From NCBI RefSeq assembly GCF_000719475.1, contig NZ_JOGO01000054.1:1-42369 (forward strand): a DNA stretch of 42,369 bases, given 5' to 3'. Below the pieces are notes generated by a model. That model was not told where the DNA came from. It saw only the letters and a list, made by a program, of their open reading frames with translations, and ran no database searches. Source of the DNA: Streptomyces sp. NRRL F-5630 (lineage in GTDB: Bacteria > Actinomycetota > Actinomycetes > Streptomycetales > Streptomycetaceae). Positions 8,233-18,408 of this stretch are shown piece after piece. The first letter of the stretch is position 1. Each line of letters starts with the position of its first letter. Both the position numbers and the translations under genes were made by a program.

Positions 8233-10035
8233 TCAGCCCCCGTACGCTCCGCTCGCCGTCAGGCGCAGGGCGGTGTCGATGAGGGGGACGTGGCTGAACG
8301 CCTGCGGGAAGTTGCCGACCTGCCGGCCGCGGACAGGGTCCCACTCCTCGGCGAGGAGGCCGAGGTCGTTGCGCAGGGACAGCAGCCGTTCGAAGAGCTT
8401 GCGGGCCTCGTCGACGCGGCCGATCATCGCGAGGTCGTCCGCCATCCAGAACGAGCACGCGAGGAACGCGCCCTCGTCGCCCGCGAGACCGTCCACGCCC
8501 GCGTCGTCGCCGGAGGTCGGGTACCGCAGGATGAAGCCGTCCTTCGTTGACAGCTCGCGCTGGATCGCCTCGATCGTGCCGATGACGCGCTTGTCGTCGG
8601 GCGGCAGGAAGCCCATCTGCGGGATGAGCAGCAGCGAGGCGTCCAGCTCCCGCGAGCCGTACGACTGCGTGAACGTGTTCCGCTCCGGGTCGTAGCCCTT
8701 CTCGCACACGTCCCGGTGGATGTCGTCCCGCAGTTCCTTCCAGCGCTCCAGCGGGCCGTCGGCGTCCCCGGACTCGATGAGCTTGATCGTGCGGTCCACC
8801 GCGACCCACGCCATGACCTTCGAGTGCACGAAGTGGCGGCGCGGCCCGCGCACCTCCCAGATGCCCTCGTCCGGCTCCGACCAGTGGTGCTCCAGGTACT
8901 GGATGAGCTTGAGCTGGAGCAGCGAGGCGTAGTCGTTGCGGGCCAGGCCCGTCATGTGCGCGAGGTGCAGGGCCTCGGTGACCTCGCCGTACACGTCGAG
9001 CTGGAGCTGCCCGGCCGCGCCGTTGCCGACCCGTACGGGCGTCGAGCCCTCGTACCCGGGCAGCCAGTCCAGCTCGCTCTCGCCCAGCTCCCGCTCGCCC
9101 GCGATCCCGTACATGATCTGCAGGTTCTCCGGGTCGCCGCCGACCGCGCGCAGCAGCCACTCGCGCCAGGCGCGGGCCTCGTCGCGGTAGCCGGTGCGCA
9201 GCAGCGAGGAGAGGGTGATCGCCGCGTCCCGCAGCCACGTGAAGCGGTAGTCCCAGTTGCGGACCCCGCCGATCTCCTCGGGCAGCGACGTCGTCGGCGC
9301 GGCGACGATCCCGCCGGTCGGCGCGTACGTGAGCGCCTTCAGCGTGATGAGCGAGCGGATCACGGCCTCGCGGTAGGGGCCGTGGTACGTGCACTGCTCG
9401 ACCCACTCCTGCCAGAACTCCTCGGTCGCGGCGAGCGACTCGTACGGGTTCGGCAGGGCGGGCGGGCCGAGGTGGCTCGCCTGCCAGGAGATGACGAAGT
9501 AGACCTTGTCGCCGGGGCCGACCGTGAAGTCGGAGTAGGTCGTGAGGTCCTTGCCGTACGTCTCCGCGTCGGTGTCCAGCCACACCGAGTCGGGGCCCGA
9601 GACGGCGACCGTGCGCTCGTCGACCCGGTGCACCCACGGGGTGATGCGCCCGTAGCTGAACCGCATCCGCAGGCTGGAGCGCATCGGCACCCGGCCGCTG
9701 AGCCCCTCCACGATGCGGATGAGCTGCGGCGCCTCCTCGCGCGGGCCCATGAAATCGGTCACGCGCACACTGCCGCGCGGGGTGTCCCACTCGGACTCCA
9801 GGATCAGGGAGTCCCCCCGGTACGTTCTGCGGTCGGCGTCCGGCGGCTGGGTACCGGGGGCGAACGCCGGTCCCAGTCGCCAGAATCCGTGCTCCTCGGT
9901 CCCGAGGAGGCCCGCGAAGATCGCCTGCGAATCGAAGCGGGGGAGGCACAGCCAGTCGACCGTGCCGTCCCGGCAGACCAGTGCGGCGGTCTGCAGATCT
10001 CCGATGAGTGCGTAATCCTCGATGCGCCCGGCCAC
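8233..10035 (-). CDS. Glycoside hydrolase family 15 protein (trehalase/glucoamylase-like)
   Basis: 600 aa. The N-terminal beta-sandwich region (IEDYALIGDLQTAALV, DGTVDWLCLPRFDS) is followed by a six-hairpin helical domain. That domain has the hallmark RNWDYRFTWLRDA (259-271) containing a catalytic-region Asp/Arg, and the end LPQAFSHVPLIDTALRL. Intracellular actinobacterial members of this kind include trehalases; no signal peptide is seen, so a cytosolic trehalase or oligosaccharide hydrolase is the best guess. GTG 10035 is chosen because GGAG lies 6 nt upstream; ATG 10041 and GTG 10059 are in frame but less well placed. It is divergent from pyrG across a 541-nt gap holding a possible LacI-type operator. 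Confidence 0.9.
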   Translation of the reverse strand: MAGRIEDYALIGDLQTAALVCRDGTVDWLCLPRFDSQAIFAGLLGTEEHGFWRLGPAFAPGTQPPDADRRTYRGDSLILESEWDTPRGSVRVTDFMGPREEAPQLIRIVEGLSGRVPMRSSLRMRFSYGRITPWVHRVDERTVAVSGPDSVWLDTDAETYGKDLTTYSDFTVGPGDKVYFVISWQASHLGPPALPNPYESLAATEEFWQEWVEQCTYHGPYREAVIRSLITLKALTYAPTGGIVAAPTTSLPEEIGGVRNWDYRFTWLRDAAITLSSLLRTGYRDEARAWREWLLRAVGGDPENLQIMYGIAGERELGESELDWLPGYEGSTPVRVGNGAAGQLQLDVYGEVTEALHLAHMTGLARNDYASLLQLKLIQYLEHHWSEPDEGIWEVRGPRRHFVHSKVMAWVAVDRTIKLIESGDADGPLERWKELRDDIHRDVCEKGYDPERNTFTQSYGSRELDASLLLIPQMGFLPPDDKRVIGTIEAIQRELSTKDGFILRYPTSGDDAGVDGLAGDEGAFLACSFWMADDLAMIGRVDEARKLFERLLSLRNDLGLLAEEWDPVRGRQVGNFPQAFSHVPLIDTALRLTASGAYGG

Positions 10036-10180
10036 GTGCATCTCCAGTCGAACGGCCACGGCACGCCCCTGTGCGGGGCACCATGCGCTGCGGTCAAGGG
10101 TGAGCCGCCGGGCCGCTGTTCCAGGGTGGGCGGGGGGGATTCTTCTGGCCTCCCCCTGTCGCCCACCTCCACCCCTTGTG

Positions 10181-10192
10181 GGAAGCGCTTGC
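10181..10192. promoter_or_regulatory. Possible LacI-type operator (AAGCGCTT core)
   Basis: GGAAGCGCTTGC contains the perfect palindrome AAGCGCTT with a CG-centred core like sugar-regulator operators of the LacI family. It lies about 150 nt before the GH15 start and downstream of the candidate -10 at 10232-10237, a position suitable for repression. Regulator unknown. Confidence 0.3.
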
Positions 10193-10231
10193 GCGGTCCA
10201 GTTTCTTGAGCCCGGCGGCGGATGTCCGAGC

Positions 10232-10237
10232 AGGATA
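10232..10237 (-). promoter_or_regulatory. -10 box TATCCT for GH15 gene
   Basis: On the minus strand TATCCT is a good TANNNT box, giving a leader of about 190 nt. No good -35 is visible. This divergent interval (10036-10576) contains no gene; besides the elements listed I see a short palindrome CGGAATTCCG at about 10526-10535. Confidence 0.35.
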
Positions 10238-10431
10238 CGACGCCCCGTGGTGATCCGTGCGACCGTCGGGACACGGCGGTAGGGCCGAATGGGTGAGGCT
10301 TGTGTTGTGGCGCGGTAAAAGCCGGGCGCGTTGGATGTGCCCCGTGCCCGCGCGTACACGCAGCGTGCGGGCCCTTGCCCCCGCGAGGGCCCGGCGAAAC
10401 CCGCGCCACCGGAGAGCTCCACCGACGCTGA

Positions 10432-10437
10432 TACCCT
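10432..10437 (+). promoter_or_regulatory. -10 box TACCCT for pyrG
   Basis: TACCCT within GATACCCTGG fits the TANNNT pattern and would give a pyrG leader of about 135 nt. No obvious terminator-antiterminator structure is visible in that leader, so I do not call attenuation. Confidence 0.4.
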
Positions 10438-10576
10438 GGTAGCCCGTGGACCGGTGGGCCCTTTACGGACCGTGAGACCCCCGCCCGCAGCGACGGACCT
10501 TCCCACCTGCTCATCGAGCCGGCGCGGAATTCCGGTCCGCACTCCAGACCGCGACCACGGGAGCCCCCTCTTGGCC

Positions 10577-12232
<1,656 letters not shown>

Positions 12233-12257
12233 GCGGGCGGAGCCTTCCCGGCGACGA

Positions 12258-12291
12258 ACGCCCCCGGACACGTACGCGCGTCCGGGGGCGT
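12258..12291 (+). terminator. Terminator hairpin after pyrG
   Basis: 12-bp perfect stem ACGCCCCCGGAC (12258-12269) pairs with GTCCGGGGGCGT (12280-12291) around a 10-nt loop, 25 nt after the pyrG stop. Confidence 0.85.
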
Positions 12292-12438
12292 CCTGTGTCG
12301 TACGGGAGTCGTCCGGGGGAAAGGGCGTGCGCAGCCCGGCCGCCCTCGCCCGCCCGGACGCGTACGCCTGTCCGCGGCCGGCCCGTCGGGTGTGGTGGTT
12401 TCTTCGCGGGGGCAGGCGGGCTGCGGGAGGATGAGGGA

Positions 12439-13074
12439 ATGACGATCAAGGACAACTCCGAGCAGTGGCGGACCACGGCGAGCGAGACGCCGTGGCGTGG
12501 CGCCAAGACGAGCGTGCGCAGCGAGAAGGTCGTGATGCCGGACGGCGAGGTCGCGACCCGTGACTACCAGGTGCACCCCGGGTCCGTCGTGATCCTCGCG
12601 CTCGACGAGGAACGGCGCGTCGTCGTCGTCAACCAGTACCGGCACCCCGTCCGCGAACGCCTCTGGGAGCTTCCCGCCGGGCTGCTCGACGTCCCCGGCG
12701 AGAACCCGCTGCACGCCGCCGCGCGCGAACTCTACGAGGAGGCACACCTGGAAGCCGACGAGTGGCACGTGCTCGTCGACCACTACTCCTCGCCGGGCGG
12801 CTCCGACGAGGCGGTACGGGTCTTCCTCGCGACCGGGCTGCGCGACGCGGGCGAGGAGCGGTACACCCCGGACGGCGAGGAGGCCGACATGCGCACGGCG
12901 CGGGTGCCGTACCAGGACCTCGTTCGCGGCTGCCTCGGCGGGGAACTGCACAACAGCTCCCTCGTCATCGGCGCCCTCGCGCTCGGCGCCCTCCTCGACG
13001 GCTCCGAGGACACCGAGGCCGCGCTCAGCGGACTGCGCCCGGCCGACGCGCCCTGGCCCGCCCGGCCCTTCTGA
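12439..13074 (+). CDS. Nudix hydrolase, ADP-ribose pyrophosphatase type
   Basis: 211 aa. Upstream beta strands (SVVILALDEERRVVVVNQYRHP) lead into the Nudix box at 81-104: GLLDVPGE ... AARELYEEAHL. The spacing matches the ADP-ribose pyrophosphatase subgroup found next to pyrG in mycobacteria (Rv1700), and the downstream SSPGGSDE segment also fits. The last Gly of the box is His103 here; the catalytic R96 E97 ... E100 E101 are intact. It probably hydrolyses ADP-ribose to AMP and ribose 5-phosphate. ATG 12439 has GGGAGG (12425-12430) 8 nt upstream. The mycobacterial neighbour xerD does not follow. Confidence 0.88.
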   Translation: MTIKDNSEQWRTTASETPWRGAKTSVRSEKVVMPDGEVATRDYQVHPGSVVILALDEERRVVVVNQYRHPVRERLWELPAGLLDVPGENPLHAAARELYEEAHLEADEWHVLVDHYSSPGGSDEAVRVFLATGLRDAGEERYTPDGEEADMRTARVPYQDLVRGCLGGELHNSSLVIGALALGALLDGSEDTEAALSGLRPADAPWPARPF

Positions 13075-13284
13075 TCCCGCCCCACCGGGCCGCCCCGTCG
13101 AGCCCGTACGGGCCGGGCGCCCCTGGAGGGACCCGGCTCCAGGGGCCCGTCTCCCGGGGCCGGGCGACCGCCTCCGGGATCCCGGCGGCTCCTTCTCTCC
13201 CGCCTCGCGGCCGTCTGAAGAAATACTCATCCGATAGAGGGATGGTCACGCCAGGTCGTCGCCGGTTCGCCACGCACGGTGACG

Positions 13285-13290
13285 TACTCT
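13285..13290 (+). promoter_or_regulatory. -10 box TACTCT before STAND gene
   Basis: TACTCT (TANNNT) sits in a relatively A/T-rich patch (about 13217-13292) inside an otherwise very G/C-rich 291-nt gap, 75 nt before the GTG start. The -35 is unclear. Confidence 0.35.
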
Positions 13291-13365
13291 CTGAGTCGCG
13301 CGCCCGTCCTGCCCTGGGCGGGGCGCGCGGCTCGGTGAGCGTGCGGCTGAACGGGAGCGTGGCCC

Positions 13366-15513
13366 GTGACGGACCAGGTGGTGGACACCGGCGGGGCGAG
13401 CGGCGCCGGAGTGAGCGGTGCCGCCCCGGCGCGGGCCCGGCGCGGGCGCGTGACCGGCGAGGACGTGCTCCTCGGCAGGGAACGCGAACTCGCCTCGCTC
13501 CACGAGGACATCGGCCGTACCGGCCTCGACACCCTCGCCGGGCAGACCCCGCCCCGCGCGCGTGTCCTGCTTGTGGCGGGACGCCCCGGTTCGGGCCGCA
13601 CCGCGCTCGCGGAGACCTTCGCGGCGGCGCTCACCGAGCGTTATCCCGACGGGCTCCTGCGGGTCCGGCTCACCGATCCCGCGGGCGCCCCGGTCCCGGC
13701 CGGGGAGGCCGCGCGCTCCCTCCTCGCCGACCTCGGCGAACAGACCCCGGCCGGGGCCGCGGACGACCTCCTCACCGAGCAGTTGCGCACCGCGCTCGCC
13801 ACCCGGCGCGTCTTGCTGCTCCTCGACGACGCGCACGACGCGGAGCAGGTCGACGAACTCCTCCCGGACAACCCCGCGTGCCTCCTGCTCGCCGTCGCCA
13901 CGGGCCCGCTCACCGGGCTCAGCGACGTCCGCCCCTGCACCCTCGGCGGCCTGGAGCGACAGGCCGCCGTGCGCCTCGTCGAGCGGTACGCGGGGCCCGG
14001 GCGGGCCGCGGCCGACCCGCACGCCGCCGAGCGGCTCGCCGAGGAGTGCCGGGGGCAGCCCGCAGCGCTCGTCCTCGCCGCCGGCTGGCTCGCCACCCGC
14101 CCCGAGTCCACCGTCGCCGACCTCCTCGCCCGCCTGGAGGCGCACCGCGCCGCCGTGCCCCGCCCCCTCCCGGAACCCGCGACGGACGAGGCGGGCGAGA
14201 CGCGCGAGGAGGCCGCGCAGGACACGGCGCCGCCGCGCGGGAAGACCGCCACCGACCTCCCCGTGGACCGGCTCCTGCGCTTCAGCCACGACCAGCTCCC
14301 GAGTGCCGACCAGCGCCTGCTGCGCCTGCTCCACCTCGCTCCCGAGGGGCTCGTCGACGCGCACACCGCCTCGGCCCTCGCGGGCTGCTCCGTGCAGCAC
14401 GCCGCCGGGCGCCTGGAGCACTTCGTCCGGCACGGGCTGCTGCGCCCGCTCCCCGGCCCCCGCGAGGCGTACGAGGTGCCGGGCTGCCTCGTCCCCGGAC
14501 TGCGGGCCCTCGCCCGGGACAGGGACCGCCCGGCCGAACTGCAGCTCGCCCGCGCCCGCATGCTGGAGCGCACCGTGCGCCTCCTGCACTCCTGCCGCGC
14601 CACGAGCGAGCCGCTCGGCTCCCCGGCCCGCCAGCGCCTCGCCGGGCTGCCCACCACCCTGCGGTTCCCCGGTCCCGAGGCCGCCGCCGAGTGGCTCGAC
14701 GAGCGGCTGCCCGCGCTCCTCGCCGCGGCCCGCCTCGCCGTCGCCGAGGGTGACTTCGACACCCTCGCGCGCCGCTACGTCGCTGCCCTCGTCCGCGCGC
14801 TCGTCGCGCACCGCGGCACCGAGGCGGCGGCGCCGGAACTGTACGGGCTGCATCGCCTCGTGCTCGACGTCGCGCGGCGCAGGGGGCTGCACCGCGAACA
14901 GGCGGCGGCGCTCCTCAACCTCGCCGACCTCGACGCCCGCACCGGCCGCACGAAGGAGGCGCTCGCCCGCTACCGCGCGGCGCTCGACGCCGCCCGCGCC
15001 GGGCGCGACCCGCACGCGGCGGGCCGCGCGATGGAGTCCCTCGCCGGGGCCCACCAGGAACTCGGCGACTGGGCGCGGGCCGCCGACTGGTACGGCAGGG
15101 CGCTCGCCCACCGCCTCGTGCGCGCCGAGGACGGCGAGGCGGCGCGCCTGTACGGCAAGCTGGCCGCCGTGCACGCGTACGCGGGCCGTTACGGGGACGC
15201 GCGGCGCAACTGGGGCTCCGCGATCGCCGTGCACAAGCGGCGCGGTGACGTGGCGGGCCAGGCCCGCGCGCTCTCCGAGCTCGCCAGGGTCCAGGAGTAC
15301 GCGGGGCGCCCCGAGGAGGCGCTGCGCACGTGCCGGGAGGCCGTGGCCCTCGCCGAGCGGGCGGGGGACGACCGCTTGCGGGCGGCGTTGCACGTACGGC
15401 TCGCCGACACCCTCGACCGGCTCGGCGACCCGGCGTCGGCCCGCCACCACCGGGGACTCGCCGCGCGGCTGCTCGGCCCGGGCGAGGCGGCGGTGCTGCG
15501 GGCGGGGGCGTAG
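13366..15513 (+). CDS. STAND-type NTPase with C-terminal TPR-like repeats
   Basis: 715 aa. After about 30 disordered residues comes LLGRERELASL, an NB-ARC/AAA entry motif. A P-loop-like GRPGSGRT follows at 72-79, in which the usual Lys is Arg. Walker B-like VLLLLDDAHD is at about 149-158 and GQPAALVLA at 230-238, in the place of the GLPLA motif. The C-terminal 220 residues are helical pairs with TPR character (for example ALARYRAALDAARAG, ELGDWARAADWYGRAL). No DNA-binding domain is visible, unlike AfsR-type regulators. It may be a signal-sensing scaffold; role unknown. GTG 13366 has GGGAG (13353-13357) 8 nt upstream. Confidence 0.82.
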   Translation: MTDQVVDTGGASGAGVSGAAPARARRGRVTGEDVLLGRERELASLHEDIGRTGLDTLAGQTPPRARVLLVAGRPGSGRTALAETFAAALTERYPDGLLRVRLTDPAGAPVPAGEAARSLLADLGEQTPAGAADDLLTEQLRTALATRRVLLLLDDAHDAEQVDELLPDNPACLLLAVATGPLTGLSDVRPCTLGGLERQAAVRLVERYAGPGRAAADPHAAERLAEECRGQPAALVLAAGWLATRPESTVADLLARLEAHRAAVPRPLPEPATDEAGETREEAAQDTAPPRGKTATDLPVDRLLRFSHDQLPSADQRLLRLLHLAPEGLVDAHTASALAGCSVQHAAGRLEHFVRHGLLRPLPGPREAYEVPGCLVPGLRALARDRDRPAELQLARARMLERTVRLLHSCRATSEPLGSPARQRLAGLPTTLRFPGPEAAAEWLDERLPALLAAARLAVAEGDFDTLARRYVAALVRALVAHRGTEAAAPELYGLHRLVLDVARRRGLHREQAAALLNLADLDARTGRTKEALARYRAALDAARAGRDPHAAGRAMESLAGAHQELGDWARAADWYGRALAHRLVRAEDGEAARLYGKLAAVHAYAGRYGDARRNWGSAIAVHKRRGDVAGQARALSELARVQEYAGRPEEALRTCREAVALAERAGDDRLRAALHVRLADTLDRLGDPASARHHRGLAARLLGPGEAAVLRAGA

Positions 15514-15634
15514 CCGGGCCCCGAGGGGCGGGTAGGGGGTCGCATCCGGGGTTCACCTACGAATCCGTAGCGCTTCCGGCGAAGAATGATGCTTTGGAAG
15601 GCTGGACAGCGGGAATCCCTTCATTAAACTGGCG

Positions 15635-15654
15635 GAGCCGCAGATCAGCGGCTC
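15635..15654. promoter_or_regulatory. Small hairpin upstream of ald
   Basis: GAGCCGC-AGATCA-GCGGCTC forms a perfect 7-bp stem in the 228-nt gap before ald. It could be a short terminator for the upstream gene or an operator in the ald control region; the sequence does not decide. Confidence 0.4.
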
Positions 15655-15741
15655 TCTCCTGGTGCGCCCTCGTGGATACGGGTATGTAGTCATGTGCCTT
15701 GTTTGTCCCGGGCCCTGTCTAGTCAAGGATCGTGATCGACG

Positions 15742-16857
15742 ATGAAGGTCGGCATCCCCCGCGAGGTCAAGAACAACGAGTTCCGGGTCGCCATCACCCC
15801 GGCCGGGGTCCACGAACTGCGGCGCCAGGGGCACGAGGTGCTGGTCGAGGCGGCGGCGGGCGAGGGCTCCTCGATCACTGATGAGGAGTTCGCGGCGGCG
15901 GGGGCCCTCATCGTCCCGACGGCCGACGAGGTGTGGGCGGGCGCGGACCTCCTCCTCAAGGTGAAGGAGCCGATCGCCCAGGAGTACCACCGGCTGCGCA
16001 AGGACCAGGTGCTCTTCACGTACCTGCACCTCGCCGCCTCGCGCGAGTGCACCGACGCGCTCCTCGCCTCGGGGACGACCGCCATCGCCCTGGAGACGGT
16101 CGAGACCGCCGACCGCAGGCTCCCGCTGCTCGCCCCGATGTCGGAGGTCGCGGGACGGCTCGCCCCGCAGGTCGGCGCGTACCACCTCATGCGGGCCGCC
16201 GGTGGACGCGGGGTGCTCCCCGGGGGCGTTCCCGGAGTCGTCGCGGGCAAGGCCGTCGTCATCGGCGGCGGTGTCTCGGGATGGAACGCGGCGCAGATCG
16301 CGATCGGCATGGGCTTCCACGTCAAGCTCCTCGACAAGGACGTCGCCAAGCTCAAGGAGGCCGACAAGATCTTCGGCACCCGCGTCCAGACCGTCGTCTC
16401 GACCGCGTACGAACTGGAGATCGCCTGCCTGGAGTCGGACCTCGTCGTCGGCGCCGTCCTCGTGCCCGGAGCGAAGGCGCCCAAGCTCGTCTCCAACGAC
16501 CTCGTCTCGCGCATGAAGCCGGGAAGTGTCCTTGTCGACATCGCGATCGACCAAGGCGGTTGCTTCGAGGACTCGCGTCCCACGACGCACGCCGAGCCGA
16601 CCTTCCGCGTGCACGACTCGGTCTTCTACTGCGTCGCCAACATGCCGGGCGCCGTCCCGCACACCTCCACGCACGCCCTCACCAACGCCACGCTCCCGTA
16701 CGTGCTCGAACTCGCCGGGCGCGGCTGGATCGAGGCGCTGCGCCGCGACGCCTCGCTCGCCAAGGGCCTCAACGTCCATGACGGGACGGTCTATTACCGC
16801 GAGGTCGCCGAGGCGCACGGGCTGGCGCACGCCGAGACCCACACGCTCCTGGACTGA
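15742..16857 (+). CDS. ald: Alanine dehydrogenase
   Basis: 371 aa, the usual length. Interconverts L-alanine and pyruvate plus ammonia with NAD. Catalytic residues fall at the classical positions: Arg15 (NEFRVA), Lys75 (LKVKEP), His96 (YLHLAA) and Asp270 (DIAIDQGG). The NAD-binding loop is GGGVSG (175-180). ATG 15742 opens directly on MKVGIPREVKNNEFR, the normal family N-terminus, with AAGGA (15725-15729) 12 nt upstream. It stands alone, bounded downstream by several hairpins. Its product can feed nitrogen into catabolism or redox balance during hypoxia in actinobacteria. Confidence 0.96.
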   Translation: MKVGIPREVKNNEFRVAITPAGVHELRRQGHEVLVEAAAGEGSSITDEEFAAAGALIVPTADEVWAGADLLLKVKEPIAQEYHRLRKDQVLFTYLHLAASRECTDALLASGTTAIALETVETADRRLPLLAPMSEVAGRLAPQVGAYHLMRAAGGRGVLPGGVPGVVAGKAVVIGGGVSGWNAAQIAIGMGFHVKLLDKDVAKLKEADKIFGTRVQTVVSTAYELEIACLESDLVVGAVLVPGAKAPKLVSNDLVSRMKPGSVLVDIAIDQGGCFEDSRPTTHAEPTFRVHDSVFYCVANMPGAVPHTSTHALTNATLPYVLELAGRGWIEALRRDASLAKGLNVHDGTVYYREVAEAHGLAHAETHTLLD

Positions 16858-16862
16858 CGCGC

Positions 16863-16900
16863 GCGCCCCCTCCCCCCGGTGCCGGGGAGGCCGGGGGCGC
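16863..16900 (+). terminator. Terminator hairpin after ald
   Basis: GCGCCCCC (16863-16870) pairs with GGGGGCGC (16893-16900). The inner C-rich and G-rich segments extend the stem with a small bulge. It begins 6 nt after the ald stop. Confidence 0.75.
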
Positions 16901-16924
16901 GTCAACAGGTGTCGCCTTTCTCAC

Positions 16925-16964
16925 GCCAACGGCCGGACCTCCCCGCGCAGGTCCGGCCGTTGGC
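16925..16964. terminator. Second, perfect 16-bp hairpin
   Basis: GCCAACGGCCGGACCT (16925-16940) pairs perfectly with 16949-16964 around an 8-nt loop. It lies directly behind the first ald terminator. Confidence 0.85.
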
Positions 16965-16967
16965 GCG

Positions 16968-16986
16968 CCGCGGTTCCGCGGTTTTT
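16968..16986 (+). terminator. Short hairpin with U tract
   Basis: CCGCG-GTTC-CGCGG is followed at once by TTTTT, a rare classical rho-independent layout for this genome. It makes a third structure in tandem in the 384-nt gap 16858-17241; the rest of the gap holds only the parA promoter. Confidence 0.7.
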
Positions 16987-17139
16987 ACGGGGGACTCTCC
17001 CAAGTGGGCCGCTCCGTCATGCTTCAAGGGCGTTTGACGTGTCGAACTCGCGTGCGCCGAGGGGGTGATGCGCGGCCGTGCACCCTTGACACCCGCCCTC
17101 GCGCACACCGACACATCGGGCCGGGTCCGGCGGATTGTG

Positions 17140-17169
17140 TTGCTGCGGAGTGGTGACACGCCATAGAGT
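17140..17169 (+). promoter_or_regulatory. Promoter of parA-like gene
   Basis: -35 TTGCTG (17140-17145) and -10 TAGAGT (17164-17169) are spaced 18 nt apart and lie 73 nt before the GTG start. This is one of the better vegetative-type promoters in the window. Confidence 0.6.
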
Positions 17170-17241
17170 CGCCAACCGTCGGCATGGTGCCACGCTGACC
17201 TATCCAGAAGTTTCCTGGTCGCCAAGGAGGTAAGACGACTT

Positions 17242-18408
17242 GTGAATGAGTCGACATTTTCTCCCGGGGGTGGCCGACCGGAGCTGGCCGCGCGGGGCGG
17301 TGGTGCCGCGAGCCCGTCGACGATCGGTCCCGTGGGTTCCGTCGCCGTCCGCACCTTCGCGGCCCGCCAGGGTCTCCCGCTGACGCAGACCGCACACCAG
17401 AGCATGGATGGCCATATCGTGAACGCCATGGCCGGCGACCCGAGCGGCGACATCGCCGATTGCGAGGAGCTGCCCGAGGGGCACTTCTACGACCCGGACG
17501 CCGAGTACGAGCCGGACCCCGAGTACGCGGCCACGCTGGCCCCCGACGCCGCGCGGCAGCGCCGTGAGCGGATCGGCCCCACCGGGCGCCCGCTTCCCTA
17601 CTTCCCGATCCCCGGGCCCCTCACCGACCACGGCCCGGCGAAGATCATCGCGATGTGCAACCAGAAGGGCGGGGTCGGCAAGACGACCTCGACCATCAAC
17701 CTCGGCGCCGCGCTCGCCGAGTACGGCCGCCGCGTCCTCCTCGTCGACTTCGACCCGCAGGGCGCCCTCTCGGTCGGCCTCGGGGTCAACCCGATGGAGC
17801 TGGACCTGACGGTCTACAACCTCCTCCTCGAACGCGGGATGTCGCCCGACGAGGTGCTGCTCAAGACGGCCGTGCCCAACATGGACCTGCTGCCGAGCAA
17901 CATCGACCTCTCGGCCGCCGAGGTCCAGCTCGTCTCCGAGGTGGCCCGCGAGTCCACGCTCCAGCGGGCGCTCAAGCCGCTCATGGCCGACTACGACTAC
18001 ATCGTGATCGACTGTCAGCCCTCGCTCGGCCTGCTCACCGTCAACGCGCTCACCGCGGCGCACAAGGTGATCGTCCCGCTGGAGTGCGAGTTCTTCGCGC
18101 TGCGCGGCGTCGCGCTGCTCACCGAGACGATCGAGAAGGTGCAGGAGCGGCTCAACCCCGAGCTCGAACTCGACGGCATCCTCGCCACGATGTACGACTC
18201 GCGCACGGTGCACAGCCGCGAGGTGCTCGCGCGCGTCGTCGAAGCCTTCGACGATCACGTGTACCACACCGTCATCGGCCGTACGGTGCGCTTCCCCGAG
18301 ACCACCGTCGCCGGGGAGCCCATCACCACCTACGCCTCCAACTCCGTCGGCGCCGCCGCCTACCGCCAGCTCGCCAGGGAGGTGCTCGCCCGGTGTCACG
18401 CCGAGTGA
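17242..18408 (+). CDS. ParA-family ATPase (Soj/MinD type)
   Basis: 388 aa. A tail of about 130 residues, rich in acidic residues and Pro/Tyr in its second half, precedes the ATPase. The deviant Walker A KGGVGKTT is at 142-149; DFDPQGALSVGLG and IDCQPSLGLLTVNAL follow. It resembles the second ParA-like protein that actinobacteria encode beside scpA (Rv1708 type), distinct from the origin-proximal ParA. GTG 17242 is fixed by the near-perfect AAGGAGG at 17224-17230, 11 nt upstream. It overlaps the next gene, whose product looks like a DNA-binding partner. Likely role: ATP-driven positioning of DNA or condensin-related cargo; this is inference. Confidence 0.92.
   Translation: MNESTFSPGGGRPELAARGGGAASPSTIGPVGSVAVRTFAARQGLPLTQTAHQSMDGHIVNAMAGDPSGDIADCEELPEGHFYDPDAEYEPDPEYAATLAPDAARQRRERIGPTGRPLPYFPIPGPLTDHGPAKIIAMCNQKGGVGKTTSTINLGAALAEYGRRVLLVDFDPQGALSVGLGVNPMELDLTVYNLLLERGMSPDEVLLKTAVPNMDLLPSNIDLSAAEVQLVSEVARESTLQRALKPLMADYDYIVIDCQPSLGLLTVNALTAAHKVIVPLECEFFALRGVALLTETIEKVQERLNPELELDGILATMYDSRTVHSREVLARVVEAFDDHVYHTVIGRTVRFPETTVAGEPITTYASNSVGAAAYRQLAREVLARCHAE

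Noticed and set aside
10440..10576. pyrG leader as a nucleotide-sensing attenuator
   Set aside because: No terminator hairpin with U tract and no G-repeat slippage site at a clear transcript start could be seen, so only a promoter is listed.
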